From Corynebacterium hylobatis (GTDB lineage: Bacteria > Actinomycetota > Actinomycetes > Mycobacteriales > Mycobacteriaceae): a stretch of 32,489 nt of DNA. The stretch lies in NCBI RefSeq assembly GCF_003955685.1, contig NZ_RXHJ01000025.1, positions 1-32,489 of the forward strand. Direction: 5' to 3'. Made by a program: the position numbers and the translations under genes. The notes under the pieces are model-generated. The model was not told the DNA's origin. It saw only the letters and a program-made list of their open reading frames with translations, and did no database searches. Positions 14,570-22,434 of the stretch are shown in pieces (the first letter of the stretch is position 1; each line of letters begins with the position of its first letter).

Positions 14570-16543
14570 ATGGACGCCTGTTGCGCGCCCGCCACGGCCA
14601 CCGCGACCCGAGACCATGAGGAGCCCACCCCGTGGTGGCGTGACCGCGCCATCCTCATCCCGGTGGCTTCCGGACTGACCCTGCTCCTCGGCCTGATCCT
14701 CGAGTGGTTTATCCCCGGGGCCGGGTTGGTGGCCACCGCCTTGTTCTGGGTCTCCCTGCTGCTGGGTGCCTCCCAGTTCGTTCCCGGGGCCCTCACGGGA
14801 CTGTTTACCCGGGGAAAGCTGGGTATCGGGTTGCTGATGACCATCAGCGCCACCGGTGCGGTCCTGCTGGGATTCATTGAGGAGGCCGCCGCCCTGGCCT
14901 TCCTCTACTCCATCGCCGAGGCGCTGGAGGATAAGGCGATGGACAAGGCCCGTTCGGGCCTGCGCGCCCTGCTGACCCTCATCCCCTCGACCGCCACGAT
15001 CGTCGCTGCTCACGGGGGTGCCCGCACCGTACAGGTCGAAGACCTCGTCCCCGGGGACATTCTGCGCCTGGCCGCCGGGGAACGCCTGGCCACCGACGGG
15101 GTGGTCCGCTCAGGTCACAGCAGCCTGGATGTCTCGGCGATCACGGGTGAATCCATCCCCGTCGAAGTCGGGCCCGGCGATGCGGTGCTGGCCGGATCCA
15201 TCAACACCTCCGGCGCCCTCGAGGTCAAGGCCACCGCCGCCGGCACGGACAACTCCCTGACCACCGTCGTCAAGCTGGTGGAGCAGGCCCAGAACGACAA
15301 GGGCCGACGGGCCCGGATCGCTGACCGTCTGGCCCGCCCCCTGGTGCCCGGGGTCCTCATCCTGGCCATCCTCGTGGCCGCCATCGGTTCCCTGCTCGGT
15401 GATCCCGGTGTGTGGATCGAGCGTGCCCTGGTCGTCCTGGTGGCCGCTTCCCCGTGCGCGTTGGCGATCTCGGTGCCGGTCACGGTGGTCTCGGCGATCG
15501 GGGCGGCCAGTAAATTCGGTGTGGTCATCAAATCCGGCGCCGCCTTTGAACGCCTCGGCGGCATCCGGCATCTGGCCCTGGACAAGACCGGCACCCTGAC
15601 CCGCAACCGACCCACCGTCACGGAGGTGCTCACCACCGGGGGAGTCAGCCGGGCCGAGGTCCTCGACTGGGCGGCGGCACTGGAGGCTCACTCCACCCAT
15701 CCGCTGGCCGCGGCGATCACCGCAGCCGCACCCCACCCCCCGGCCGCCCAGCAGGTTTCGGAGGCCGCCGGCCAGGGCATTACCGGAGTCATCAACGGAA
15801 CCTGGATTGCCGTGGGTAGCCCCCGCTGGCTTTCCCCTGGGCCTCTGGCCACCCAGGTGGAGTCCCTGGAAGAACAGGGCATGACCGTGGTCATCGTCCA
15901 CCGCGACGACCAACCCGTCGGGATAGTCGGGGTCCGCGATGAACTGCGCCCCGAAACCCCCGAGGTCATCAGGTCCCTGACTGCCGAAGGCTTCGGGATC
16001 ACCATGCTCACCGGCGATAACACCCGCACCGCCCAGGCCCTGGCCGTCGAGGCCGGCATCCAGGACTTCCGTGCGCAGCTGCGCCCGGAGGACAAGGCCC
16101 GGGCCGTGGCTGACCTGCATGAGCGGGGTCCGGTGGCGATGATCGGCGACGGCATCAACGACGCCCCCGCCCTGGCCTCGGCAGACATCGGCATCGCCAT
16201 GGGTGCCAAGGGCTCGGACGCCGCCATCGAGTCCGCGGACGTGGCGTTTACCGGCGATGACCTGCGCCTGATCCCCCGTGCCTTGCACCATGCCCGCCGG
16301 GGACGGGCCATCATCAACCAGAACATCGTCCTGTCCCTGGCGATCATCATCGTTTTGCTCCCGCTGGCGATCACCGGCGTGCTGGGACTGGCGGCGGTGG
16401 TCCTGGTCCACGAGGTGGCCGAGGTCATCGTCATCGCCAACGGCCTGCGGGCCGCCCGCACCCGGCATCCTGACCTGAACCCGGTGGCGAAGGCCACGGT
16501 TCCCACGGATGAGGATGCGCACGGAAAGGCCCGGGTCTACTAG
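14570..16543 (+). CDS. P1B-type heavy-metal-exporting ATPase (CmtA/CtpG-like)
   Basis: This 657-residue ATPase pumps a soft divalent metal out of the cytoplasm. Motifs in order: actuator TGES (in AITGESIPVE), the TM metal motif SPC (294-296), phosphorylation site DKTGT at Asp338, the HP dipeptide (STHPLAAAI), and hinge GDGINDAP. The final helices carry HEVAEV (His614-Glu615) rather than the HEGxT of classical P1B-4 pumps. There is no N-terminal metal-binding domain, only a CC pair at residues 4-5. SPC instead of CPC makes it P1B-4-related, while the CmtR partner points to Cd or Pb; substrate is uncertain. It starts 4 bases after cmtR, and SURF1 follows 64 bases downstream. Confidence 0.9.
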   Translation: MDACCAPATATATRDHEEPTPWWRDRAILIPVASGLTLLLGLILEWFIPGAGLVATALFWVSLLLGASQFVPGALTGLFTRGKLGIGLLMTISATGAVLLGFIEEAAALAFLYSIAEALEDKAMDKARSGLRALLTLIPSTATIVAAHGGARTVQVEDLVPGDILRLAAGERLATDGVVRSGHSSLDVSAITGESIPVEVGPGDAVLAGSINTSGALEVKATAAGTDNSLTTVVKLVEQAQNDKGRRARIADRLARPLVPGVLILAILVAAIGSLLGDPGVWIERALVVLVAASPCALAISVPVTVVSAIGAASKFGVVIKSGAAFERLGGIRHLALDKTGTLTRNRPTVTEVLTTGGVSRAEVLDWAAALEAHSTHPLAAAITAAAPHPPAAQQVSEAAGQGITGVINGTWIAVGSPRWLSPGPLATQVESLEEQGMTVVIVHRDDQPVGIVGVRDELRPETPEVIRSLTAEGFGITMLTGDNTRTAQALAVEAGIQDFRAQLRPEDKARAVADLHERGPVAMIGDGINDAPALASADIGIAMGAKGSDAAIESADVAFTGDDLRLIPRALHHARRGRAIINQNIVLSLAIIIVLLPLAITGVLGLAAVVLVHEVAEVIVIANGLRAARTRHPDLNPVAKATVPTDEDAHGKARVY

Positions 16544-16607
16544 TGTTTTCACCCATCAGCACACTGGAAAAGAATGCATTTTCTCACCGGACGGGGAAGT
16601 AGAAGTC

Positions 16608-17648
16608 ATGGCCGTGAGCAGCACACGTGAACGCAGGTACGAGCGGGCCGCGCAGAAGAAGGGTTGGAGGACATTCCTCCGTCCCGGCTGGGTGTTCGGT
16701 GTCCTCGCCATCATCACCTTCTCCTATTTCTCCTTTACCTTTCTGGCCCCATGGCAGCTGAGCAGGGACGGTGCCATCGTCGAGCGCAACGATCAGATCG
16801 AGGCCGCCTTCAAGGTCGAGCCTGTCCCCGCCGAGGAGGTCTTCGACGCCCAGGGCAGCATCGAGCCTGAGGAGGAATGGGCACGGGTCATCCTTGAGGG
16901 CCACTATCTGCCCGAGGATGAGGTCTTGATGCGCAACCGTCCGGTCGACTCCTCCCCCGCCTTCCACGCCCTGACCCCCTTCCAGCTGAACTCCGGTGAG
17001 GTGATCCTGGTCAACCGTGGTTTTCAACCGCCGTTCGAGGGCGGTGTCCCCCCGATGGACACCCCGCCGACCGGTGAGCAGTCCATTCTCGGCCACGCCC
17101 GATTTGCCGAGCAGACACCGATGTCCCCGCCGATCGAGGACCAGGGCTACCGCCAGGTCTACGGCATCAACACCGAGCAGATCGCCGAGGTGACCGGCAC
17201 AGATCTCGCACAGGACTATGTGCAGCTGGCCGAGGGACAGGCCGGGGAGATCAACGCCATCCCGGTGCCCATGCTCGACCGCGGCTCACACCTGTCCTAC
17301 GCCTTCCAGTGGATCGCCTTTGGCATCATGGCCCCGCTCGGCCTGGGCTACTTCATCTGGGCGGAGCTGAAGGAACGCCGCCGCGTGCGCCGCGAGGAGA
17401 CCGAGCTTTCCGTCGACGCCGCATCCGCGGAGCAGACCACGGACCGGCAGGACGGTGACACGGATTCCGGCACGATGGGCACCCTCCGCACCACTCATCC
17501 GGAGAACGACACCCCTGGCCTCGCCCCTACCGGAACCACCACGTCCGCATCCTCCGGTGCCCGTTCACGCATGTTGTACGACCGCTACGGTGACAGTCGA
17601 CCGGATCACTCCCGGAAATTCGCTCGTCGCCAGCGCGAGCGGTTCTAA
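16608..17648 (+). CDS. SURF1-family cytochrome oxidase assembly protein
   Basis: This 346-residue membrane protein has the SURF1 design: one helix near the N-terminus (about 27-47, ending FLAPWQL), a large extracytoplasmic domain, and a second helix at about 225-248 (FQWIAFGIMAPLGLG). Family motifs include GHYLPEDEVLMRNRP, VILVNRGF and the QWIAFG segment. SURF1 helps insert haem a into subunit I of aa3-type oxidases. The last 90 residues are a polar, probably disordered cytoplasmic tail typical of corynebacterial forms. GGGGAAG before the ATG at 16608 supports the start over 16509. It follows the ATPase in the same direction and could be cotranscribed with cmtR, which would put oxidase assembly under metal control. 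Confidence 0.88.
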   Translation: MAVSSTRERRYERAAQKKGWRTFLRPGWVFGVLAIITFSYFSFTFLAPWQLSRDGAIVERNDQIEAAFKVEPVPAEEVFDAQGSIEPEEEWARVILEGHYLPEDEVLMRNRPVDSSPAFHALTPFQLNSGEVILVNRGFQPPFEGGVPPMDTPPTGEQSILGHARFAEQTPMSPPIEDQGYRQVYGINTEQIAEVTGTDLAQDYVQLAEGQAGEINAIPVPMLDRGSHLSYAFQWIAFGIMAPLGLGYFIWAELKERRRVRREETELSVDAASAEQTTDRQDGDTDSGTMGTLRTTHPENDTPGLAPTGTTTSASSGARSRMLYDRYGDSRPDHSRKFARRQRERF

Positions 17649-17725
17649 CCGTGGCCTTCCCCGCAGCACCGTTCGACCCGCCTCACACTTGCGTGGGCCG
17701 TACCAGACCGGATGCCATCAAGCAT

Positions 17726-17765
17726 TTTCAATAAGCTTTCAATAAGGGGTTTTCCCGGCTAGGCT
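17726..17765 (+). promoter_or_regulatory. Direct-repeat promoter of the second ATPase
   Basis: TTTCAATAAG occurs twice, at 17726-17735 and 17737-17746, with an 11-bp period, i.e. on one helical face. The TTTCAA of the second copy can serve as -35, followed by a 17-bp spacer and TAGGCT (17760-17765) 6 bases before the ATG. This looks like a regulated leaderless promoter; the regulator is unknown. Confidence 0.55.
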
Positions 17766-17771
17766 ACAGGC

Positions 17772-19841
17772 ATGAGCACGCCCGACCAGCCCCATGCCCC
17801 GAATGGATCCCCCACAGCCCTGACACCGACAGCGCCGACCACCCCTACCGGCGATCATGCCCACGGTTCCGCACGCTGGGAGTTGGGGTTTTCGATCGCC
17901 GCCGGCGTGACTTACGCCGGTGGGATGATTGCGCAGTTCGCCTTGGGGTTGCCGATGGTCGGATGGCCGTTGGCGTTCTTTCTCGCCACCTACTTCTTCG
18001 GCGGGTTCTTCACCATCCGCACCGCGATCTCCTCCACGCTGCGGGGGAAGTTCGAGGTTGACTTCCTCATGCTTGTCGCCGCGGTCGGCGCTGCCCTCAT
18101 CGGCCGGTGGGCGGAGGGAGCGGTGCTGCTGTTCTTGTTCAGCCTCGGCCACGCCCTCGAGGAGTACGCCCTCAGCCGCGCCAGCAAGTCCATTGAGGCC
18201 CTCGCCGAACTCGCCCCCCGCCACGCCCTGGTGCGCCGCGGTGATACCGAACCCGTGGAAGTGCCCGTGGAGGAACTCGTGGTCGGAGACATCGTGGTCA
18301 TCCGCCCGAATTCCCGCATCCCCTCGGACGGGTTCGTGATCTCCGGGATGTCCGCCGTTGATCAATCAGCGGTCACGGGCGAGTCGATCCCCGTGGAGAA
18401 GGAACCGGTGGCCGACCCACAGCGGACGATGCACACGATTGACACCCTCCCCGCTGTCAATCGAGTGTTCGCCGGCACTGTGAACGGGTCCGGCGTGCTC
18501 GAGATCGAGGTCACCGCGACCGCCGCCGACTCAACGCTGAGCAAAGTCGTCGAGCTCGTTCGCACCGCCGATCAGGCCGCGTCCCCGACCCAGCAGTTCA
18601 TCGACCGGTTCCAGCGCTGGTACGTGCCCGCCGTGATCCTCGGGGTCATCGCCACCTTGTTGGTGTCGATGTTCGTGTTCGCGCAGCTGTTCTCCGACGC
18701 TTTCTACCTCGCCATGACCGTGCTCGTCGCCGCGAGTCCATGTGCTCTCGCGATCGCCACCCCAGCCGCGGTCCTGGCGGGTGTGGCTCGCGCTGCCCGG
18801 GCCGGCGTGCTCGTCAAGGGCGGTGCCCCGCTCGAGACACTGGGCCGAGTAAAGGCGATAGCGTTCGACAAGACCGGCACCCTCACGTGGGGCGCGCCCC
18901 GAGTGACCTCACTGGCTCCCGCCAACGATACGTCCGAAGCGGAACTGATCCCCACACTTGTGGCTGTCGAATCGCTCAGCGATCACCCCCTCGCTGCCGC
19001 GATCGTCCGCGACCTTGCCCCCCGCGTCCCGGAGACCGAGCGGTTGGTGGCCACCGATCTCTCTGCCCTCACTGGACGCGGCATCACTGCGACGATCGAC
19101 GGAGAACGGGTGGAAGTGGGCAACCTCCGCATGTTCGACGAGCAGCAGCTTAAGCTGCCTCCTTCGCTGGCCGAGGCCTACACGAAGGCCCGCGACTCGG
19201 GGCAGACGTTGATGGTGGTCCGTCGCGGTGACCGCTTCCTTGGGGTCGTCGGAGTGATGGATGCCTCCCGCAACGAATCTGCCCAGGTGCTCAGCATGCT
19301 CCGGGACACAGGGGTGGGCCATCTGGTCATGATCTCCGGCGACAATCAGCGGGTGGCCGACGCGGTCGGCCGGGAAGTCGGCGTCGACACGGCGATCGGA
19401 GAGCTGCTCCCCGAGGATAAGGTCACCCACATCACGGGCCTGGCCAAGACATACCATCCGATCGCGATGGTCGGCGACGGTGTCAACGATGCCCCCGCCA
19501 TGGCCCGCGCTGATGTCGGCATTGCGATGGGTGCCGCTGGGTCGACGGTCGCGCTGGAGACCTGTGACATCGCGTTGATGAGTGACGACCTCGGACGCGT
19601 CCCGTTCGCTGTCCGGCTGAGCCGGGCGACTGGCCAGATCATCCGGCAGAACCTCATCGCCAGCCTCGCAGTCGTCGTTGTCCTCATCATCGCGACCTTC
19701 CTCGGGTTGAATATCGGCGCCGTCGTGCTTATCCACGAGGGATCCACTCTCATCGTCGTCGCAAACGCGCTGCGCCTGCTCAACTTCCAGAAGGGCAAGG
19801 AACACGCTGGCATCGACCACGAAGATAAGCCCACGCACTGA
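17772..19841 (+). CDS. P1B-4-type heavy-metal-exporting ATPase
   Basis: This 689-residue pump has the TM motif SPC (322-324), phosphorylation site DKTGT at Asp366, TGES in AVTGESIPVEKE, HP in LSDHPLAAA, GDGVNDAP, and the last-helix motif HEGST at His655. The pair SPC plus HEGST defines P1B-4 ATPases, which export Co, Fe, Zn, Cd or Ni in different hosts. No HMA domain is present; the N-terminus is a proline/threonine-rich tail with a short HAH (DHAHGS). It has its own promoter and no adjacent regulator, unlike the ATPase at 14570. The two pumps differ clearly in sequence, so they are not recent duplicates. Confidence 0.9.
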   Translation: MSTPDQPHAPNGSPTALTPTAPTTPTGDHAHGSARWELGFSIAAGVTYAGGMIAQFALGLPMVGWPLAFFLATYFFGGFFTIRTAISSTLRGKFEVDFLMLVAAVGAALIGRWAEGAVLLFLFSLGHALEEYALSRASKSIEALAELAPRHALVRRGDTEPVEVPVEELVVGDIVVIRPNSRIPSDGFVISGMSAVDQSAVTGESIPVEKEPVADPQRTMHTIDTLPAVNRVFAGTVNGSGVLEIEVTATAADSTLSKVVELVRTADQAASPTQQFIDRFQRWYVPAVILGVIATLLVSMFVFAQLFSDAFYLAMTVLVAASPCALAIATPAAVLAGVARAARAGVLVKGGAPLETLGRVKAIAFDKTGTLTWGAPRVTSLAPANDTSEAELIPTLVAVESLSDHPLAAAIVRDLAPRVPETERLVATDLSALTGRGITATIDGERVEVGNLRMFDEQQLKLPPSLAEAYTKARDSGQTLMVVRRGDRFLGVVGVMDASRNESAQVLSMLRDTGVGHLVMISGDNQRVADAVGREVGVDTAIGELLPEDKVTHITGLAKTYHPIAMVGDGVNDAPAMARADVGIAMGAAGSTVALETCDIALMSDDLGRVPFAVRLSRATGQIIRQNLIASLAVVVVLIIATFLGLNIGAVVLIHEGSTLIVVANALRLLNFQKGKEHAGIDHEDKPTH

Positions 19842-19846
19842 CGCTT

Positions 19847-19876
19847 CCCCCTGCCAGTCACCAGTGGGGGCAGTTT
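19847..19876 (+). terminator. Weak hairpin after the second ATPase
   Basis: CTGCC at 19851-19855 pairs with GGCAG at 19869-19873, followed by TTTCG. The stem is short and the T-run brief, so termination here is only plausible. Confidence 0.3.
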
Positions 19877-19968
19877 CGAGAACAGTCCGAAGCCGCGTTC
19901 ACCCTCAGGCCAGCGAAACCGTCTCTGACCTACTATCGACTCCGCGTGACAGTGTCATACCTCGGCGC

Positions 19969-21021
19969 CTAGCTGTACTGACCGGGGAGGTTAGTTAACC
20001 GGCTCACCGGTGGCTGACCTCCGCACGCGGAATGGGGCCGGTGGTGATTGGAGTCATGGATCCACCGGCCCAACGCGTTTCTCCGCTCTTGCTCGGACAG
20101 GTAGTGCTTCGCGTAGGCCCACCCGTCGGCCATCGTCCGGTGGAACCGTTCGACCTTGCCGTTTGTCTGCGGGCGGTAGGGCCTGGTCCACTTCGGCGTG
20201 ATCCCCAACTTCCCGCAGGTCTGAGCCCACAACCGCGACCGGTAGGCGGAGCCGTTGTCGCTGATCACCCGGGCCACGGTGATCCCCCGGTCGGCGAACC
20301 AGGCCGTAGCCCGTTGAAGTACCCCGGCAGCGGTGACAGCTTTTTCATCGTCATGGATCTCGGCATAGGCCACCCTGGAGTGGTCATCGATGACGGTATG
20401 GACGAAACAGTGCCCCATCTTCGGGTTGCGGTGGGCGCTTTTTGGTTTGCCCGGGGTGGCGGCCCGGTGGCGGTCACCCTGTTGGCGTCCGACAAACCGC
20501 CAGCCACCCCCATCGGGGATCTGCCCGAACTTGGTGACGTCGACATGGAGGAGATCACCCGGGGCATCGTGCTCATAGCGGCGCACGGTTTCCCCGGTGG
20601 CGCGGTCGGTGTACGACAGGCGGCCCAGCCGACACCGCCGGAGGATCTGGTGCGCGGTCGAGGGGGCGACCCCACACAGCACACCCAACTGCAGGGGCCC
20701 GAGGCGTTTGCGCAGGCGCAGGGACACGATCCGTTGGACGACCTTTTTCGGTGTCTTTGTCGGGCTGGTGTGCGGTCGGGAGGAGCGGTCAGCCATGGAT
20801 TCCCCGGCCCGGTAGCGATCCGCCCAGCGTTTGACGGTGGGCCAGGAGCACTGGAACCGGGCGGCGACCTCGCTGATGGGGTATCCGTCGTCGACGACGA
20901 GTTTCGCGGCCTTGAGACGGTGACGGGGCGTGAGGGCTGCATTAGTGTGGAGCACAGAAGACCTCCTGTGTGGCTGGGTTGGATTAAGGCACTTCCCATT
21001 CCACACGGAGGTCTTCGTCAT
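19969..21021 (-). CDS. IS481-family DDE transposase
   Basis: This 350-residue transposase has an N-terminal helix-turn-helix (LTPRHRLKAAKLVVDDGY, then CSWPTVKRWADRY) and an rve-type DDE core: Asp in LHVDVTKFG, Asp in HTVIDDHSRVAY with VISDNGSAYRS, and Glu in TNGKVERFHRT. The reading frame is unbroken. The stop codon is not part of the element: the terminal TACA is completed by the flanking GCTAG, giving Ser then TAG, so the protein end depends on the target site. The start used is the longest ATG; a start some 24 codons later is also possible because the first residues look unlike the family. Confidence 0.92.
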   Translation of the reverse strand: MTKTSVWNGKCLNPTQPHRRSSVLHTNAALTPRHRLKAAKLVVDDGYPISEVAARFQCSWPTVKRWADRYRAGESMADRSSRPHTSPTKTPKKVVQRIVSLRLRKRLGPLQLGVLCGVAPSTAHQILRRCRLGRLSYTDRATGETVRRYEHDAPGDLLHVDVTKFGQIPDGGGWRFVGRQQGDRHRAATPGKPKSAHRNPKMGHCFVHTVIDDHSRVAYAEIHDDEKAVTAAGVLQRATAWFADRGITVARVISDNGSAYRSRLWAQTCGKLGITPKWTRPYRPQTNGKVERFHRTMADGWAYAKHYLSEQERRNALGRWIHDSNHHRPHSACGGQPPVSRLTNLPGQYS

Positions 21022-21065
21022 GTCAGCGGGTCACACAGATCCGACCAACGTCTCCGGTCAGTACA
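19974..21065 (-). mobile_element. Complete IS481-family insertion sequence, 1092 bp
   Basis: Both ends carry an inverted repeat starting TGTACTGACCGG (19974 onward, and reverse-complemented up to 21065). The element is flanked by a perfect 6-bp direct repeat CCTAGC at 19968-19973 and 21066-21071. That fits the NCTAGN target preference known for IS481. Intact gene, intact ends and perfect duplication show a recent insertion. Confidence 0.92.
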
Positions 21066-21071
21066 CCTAGC

Positions 21072-21414
21072 CACACACATCCTCCGTAAGGTAAAGGCAG
21101 GCAAACGACTTCTGCCCCTGACAGCAAGAATCGTCTGACGTGATCATTCAACTGCCCTCCCCTGCAGATAAAGACAGCCACCCAGGATGAGTTCCTGCAT
21201 GTCCTCTCTGATGAAGAATTCGTGAAGATTCTCGCCCCAGGCTGGCTTTATGCCTCATTCTCCTCAATAGTCGAGGTAGGAGAACATGCCACCTATTCTG
21301 GTGGCCACAGGCAGAAGAAGAGCTGCTGGCGGTACTGATCCGGAAAATTCGGAAGGCCTGGCGTTCCCCCGGCGACGATGGTCAGCTGCTCGGGAAACCC
21401 CGAAGGAGTGAAAC
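21072..21414. other. 343-bp gap without a confident gene
   Basis: The plus strand holds an open stretch from about 21160 to 21336 that would read TQDEFLHVLSDEEFVKILAPG and on to GEHATYSGGHR, but it lacks a start codon or ribosome site and I do not recognise it. It may be the tail of a gene cut by the IS481 event or by older rearrangement. The Shine-Dalgarno of the next gene (AAGGAG, 21403-21408) lies at the end. Confidence 0.3.
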
Positions 21415-21693
21415 ATGCACTGGGATGGAGACCACATGGGGGGTTGGGGCCTGGGAATGGGCTGGTTGGTCCTGGCCCTACTCGTGCTCGGTATCGTGGT
21501 CTTGATCATGATCATGGTCGGCATTTTCCGCGGCGGAATAGGACGAGGCCCAGGAGGCGATGACAGGGCTCAGGGACCGGAGCGCAATCGGGCACGAGAC
21601 ATGCTCGATGAGCGCTATGCCCGAGGTGAGATCGACGCCACTGAGTACGACGAGAAACGGCGGCGTCTTGAGAACCGTAAGGATAAAGACTAG
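21415..21693 (+). CDS. Small SHOCT-domain membrane protein
   Basis: This 92-residue protein has a Trp/Gly/His-rich N-terminus (HWDGDHMGGWG), one membrane helix (about 16-38), and a C-terminal SHOCT motif of about 30 residues: ARDMLDERYARGEIDATEYDEKRRRL. SHOCT domains are short helical oligomerisation modules often found at protein C-termini. AAGGAG with 6-base spacing fixes the start. Similar small proteins often sit beside copper genes in actinobacteria, and here a multicopper oxidase remnant follows directly. The His/Asp/Met-rich N-terminus might bind metal; that is a guess. Confidence 0.85.
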   Translation: MHWDGDHMGGWGLGMGWLVLALLVLGIVVLIMIMVGIFRGGIGRGPGGDDRAQGPERNRARDMLDERYARGEIDATEYDEKRRRLENRKDKD

Positions 21694-22005
21694 GCCCTGA
21701 CGCCACTCAGCCGAGGACAATGGGCCCGGGTGGAATCCGTCTCCAAGACCGGGTTGCCCTGGGCCCCACCCATCCGCCTCTTCTCCCAGGTCTCTGGTGG
21801 CGACGGCGCGGGCATCCTCGTGGGAGGAGACCTATGGCAGCCGGAAGTACTTCACAGCCAGGACGGGCTACTGCAGGTGAAGATAGTTGCCGCCCAGCAA
21901 GAGGTGGATATCCGCGGATGTCAGGCTCAGGTTCTGGCTTATAATGGCACGATTCCGGGATGGACCTAGCGGGTGAGCCCCGGGGACTAGTTCATCCTAG
22001 AGCGG
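21694..22005 (+). pseudogene. Multicopper oxidase N-terminal remnant
   Basis: The frame reads LTPLSRGQWARVESVSKTG, LPWAPPIRLFSQVSGGDG and QVLAYNGTIPG, the region leading into the first cupredoxin domain of a copper oxidase. After that, stops occur at 21967-21969 and 21991-21993, with the family-like residues RVSPGD between them. The signal peptide is missing upstream and all copper-binding motifs downstream are lost. The remnant starts immediately behind the SHOCT stop codon in the same frame. The intact protein would have oxidised Cu(I) in the envelope. Confidence 0.7.
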
Positions 22006-22016
22006 TTCCTTTTTTC

Positions 22017-22157
22017 GTGCCTTACGCGGTGACGATGCTCCTCCGGGAAGCCTTGGTCGCTTCCCGCGGTTACGGCACCATGTACGCCGCGCTGGCTGGC
22101 GTCGCCATCATCACGGCCGTCTTCTATCACGGGGTCCACCGGCGTAGAGCTGTCTGA
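22017..22157 (+). pseudogene. C-terminal fragment of an unrecognised membrane protein
   Basis: The reading VPYAVTMLLREALVASRG followed by YAALAGVAIITAVFYHGVHRRR and a stop looks like an amphipathic helix plus a terminal membrane helix with a basic tail. No start codon or ribosome site fits, and the sequence follows a decayed oxidase remnant. I do not recognise the parent gene. Confidence 0.35.
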
Positions 22158-22201
22158 CCCCCGCTTATCCACGCCACCCCCTCCCCACCTTTCCTTCAAG
22201 G

Positions 22202-22225
22202 CCACACGCTCCCGGGAGCGTGTGG
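22202..22225. terminator. Perfect 24-bp palindromic hairpin
   Basis: CCACACGCTCCC pairs fully with GGGAGCGTGTGG, followed by TCTTTGTG. It lies 45 bases after the last remnant and well before the M23 gene, so it most likely ends upstream transcription. A protein-binding palindrome cannot be excluded. Confidence 0.6.
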
Positions 22226-22417
22226 TCTTTGTGATTCGGGGCGCATTTCTCCACTCAGAAACTGGGTCTGAGCTGGAAGAATCCTGACACCCTTCGCCCA
22301 CGTGCGCGCTAACCTGGGCTTTTTCCCCTGCATACGGCCCGGGATTCTGACAGTCAAATTATAGGCGGACGGGGGGCTTGCATACCCCAAGGCCCGTATG
22401 TATGGTTCTGCGAATCA

Positions 22418-22433
22418 ATAACGAAACGGTCAC
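22418..22433 (+). promoter_or_regulatory. Conserved box upstream of M23 copy 2
   Basis: ATAACGAAACGGTCAC differs by one base from the box at 10829-10844. In copy 1 it lies 69 bases before the start codon; here the ATG at 22435 is only 1 base away, but an AGGAG with a following ATT codon (22499) lies 65 bases away. Confidence 0.5.
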
Positions 22434-22434
22434 G

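Noticed and set aside
15110..16552. 480-codon open frame on the minus strand
   Set aside because: It is exactly opposite the P-type ATPase gene and has the low-complexity, Gly/Asp/His-rich look of an antisense frame in high-GC DNA; no family motif.
18909..19838. 309-codon minus-strand frame
   Set aside because: Antisense shadow of the second ATPase; biased composition and no recognisable domain.
20032..21138. 368-codon plus-strand frame across the IS481 element
   Set aside because: Opposite a clear DDE transposase and extends past the element end; shadow frame.
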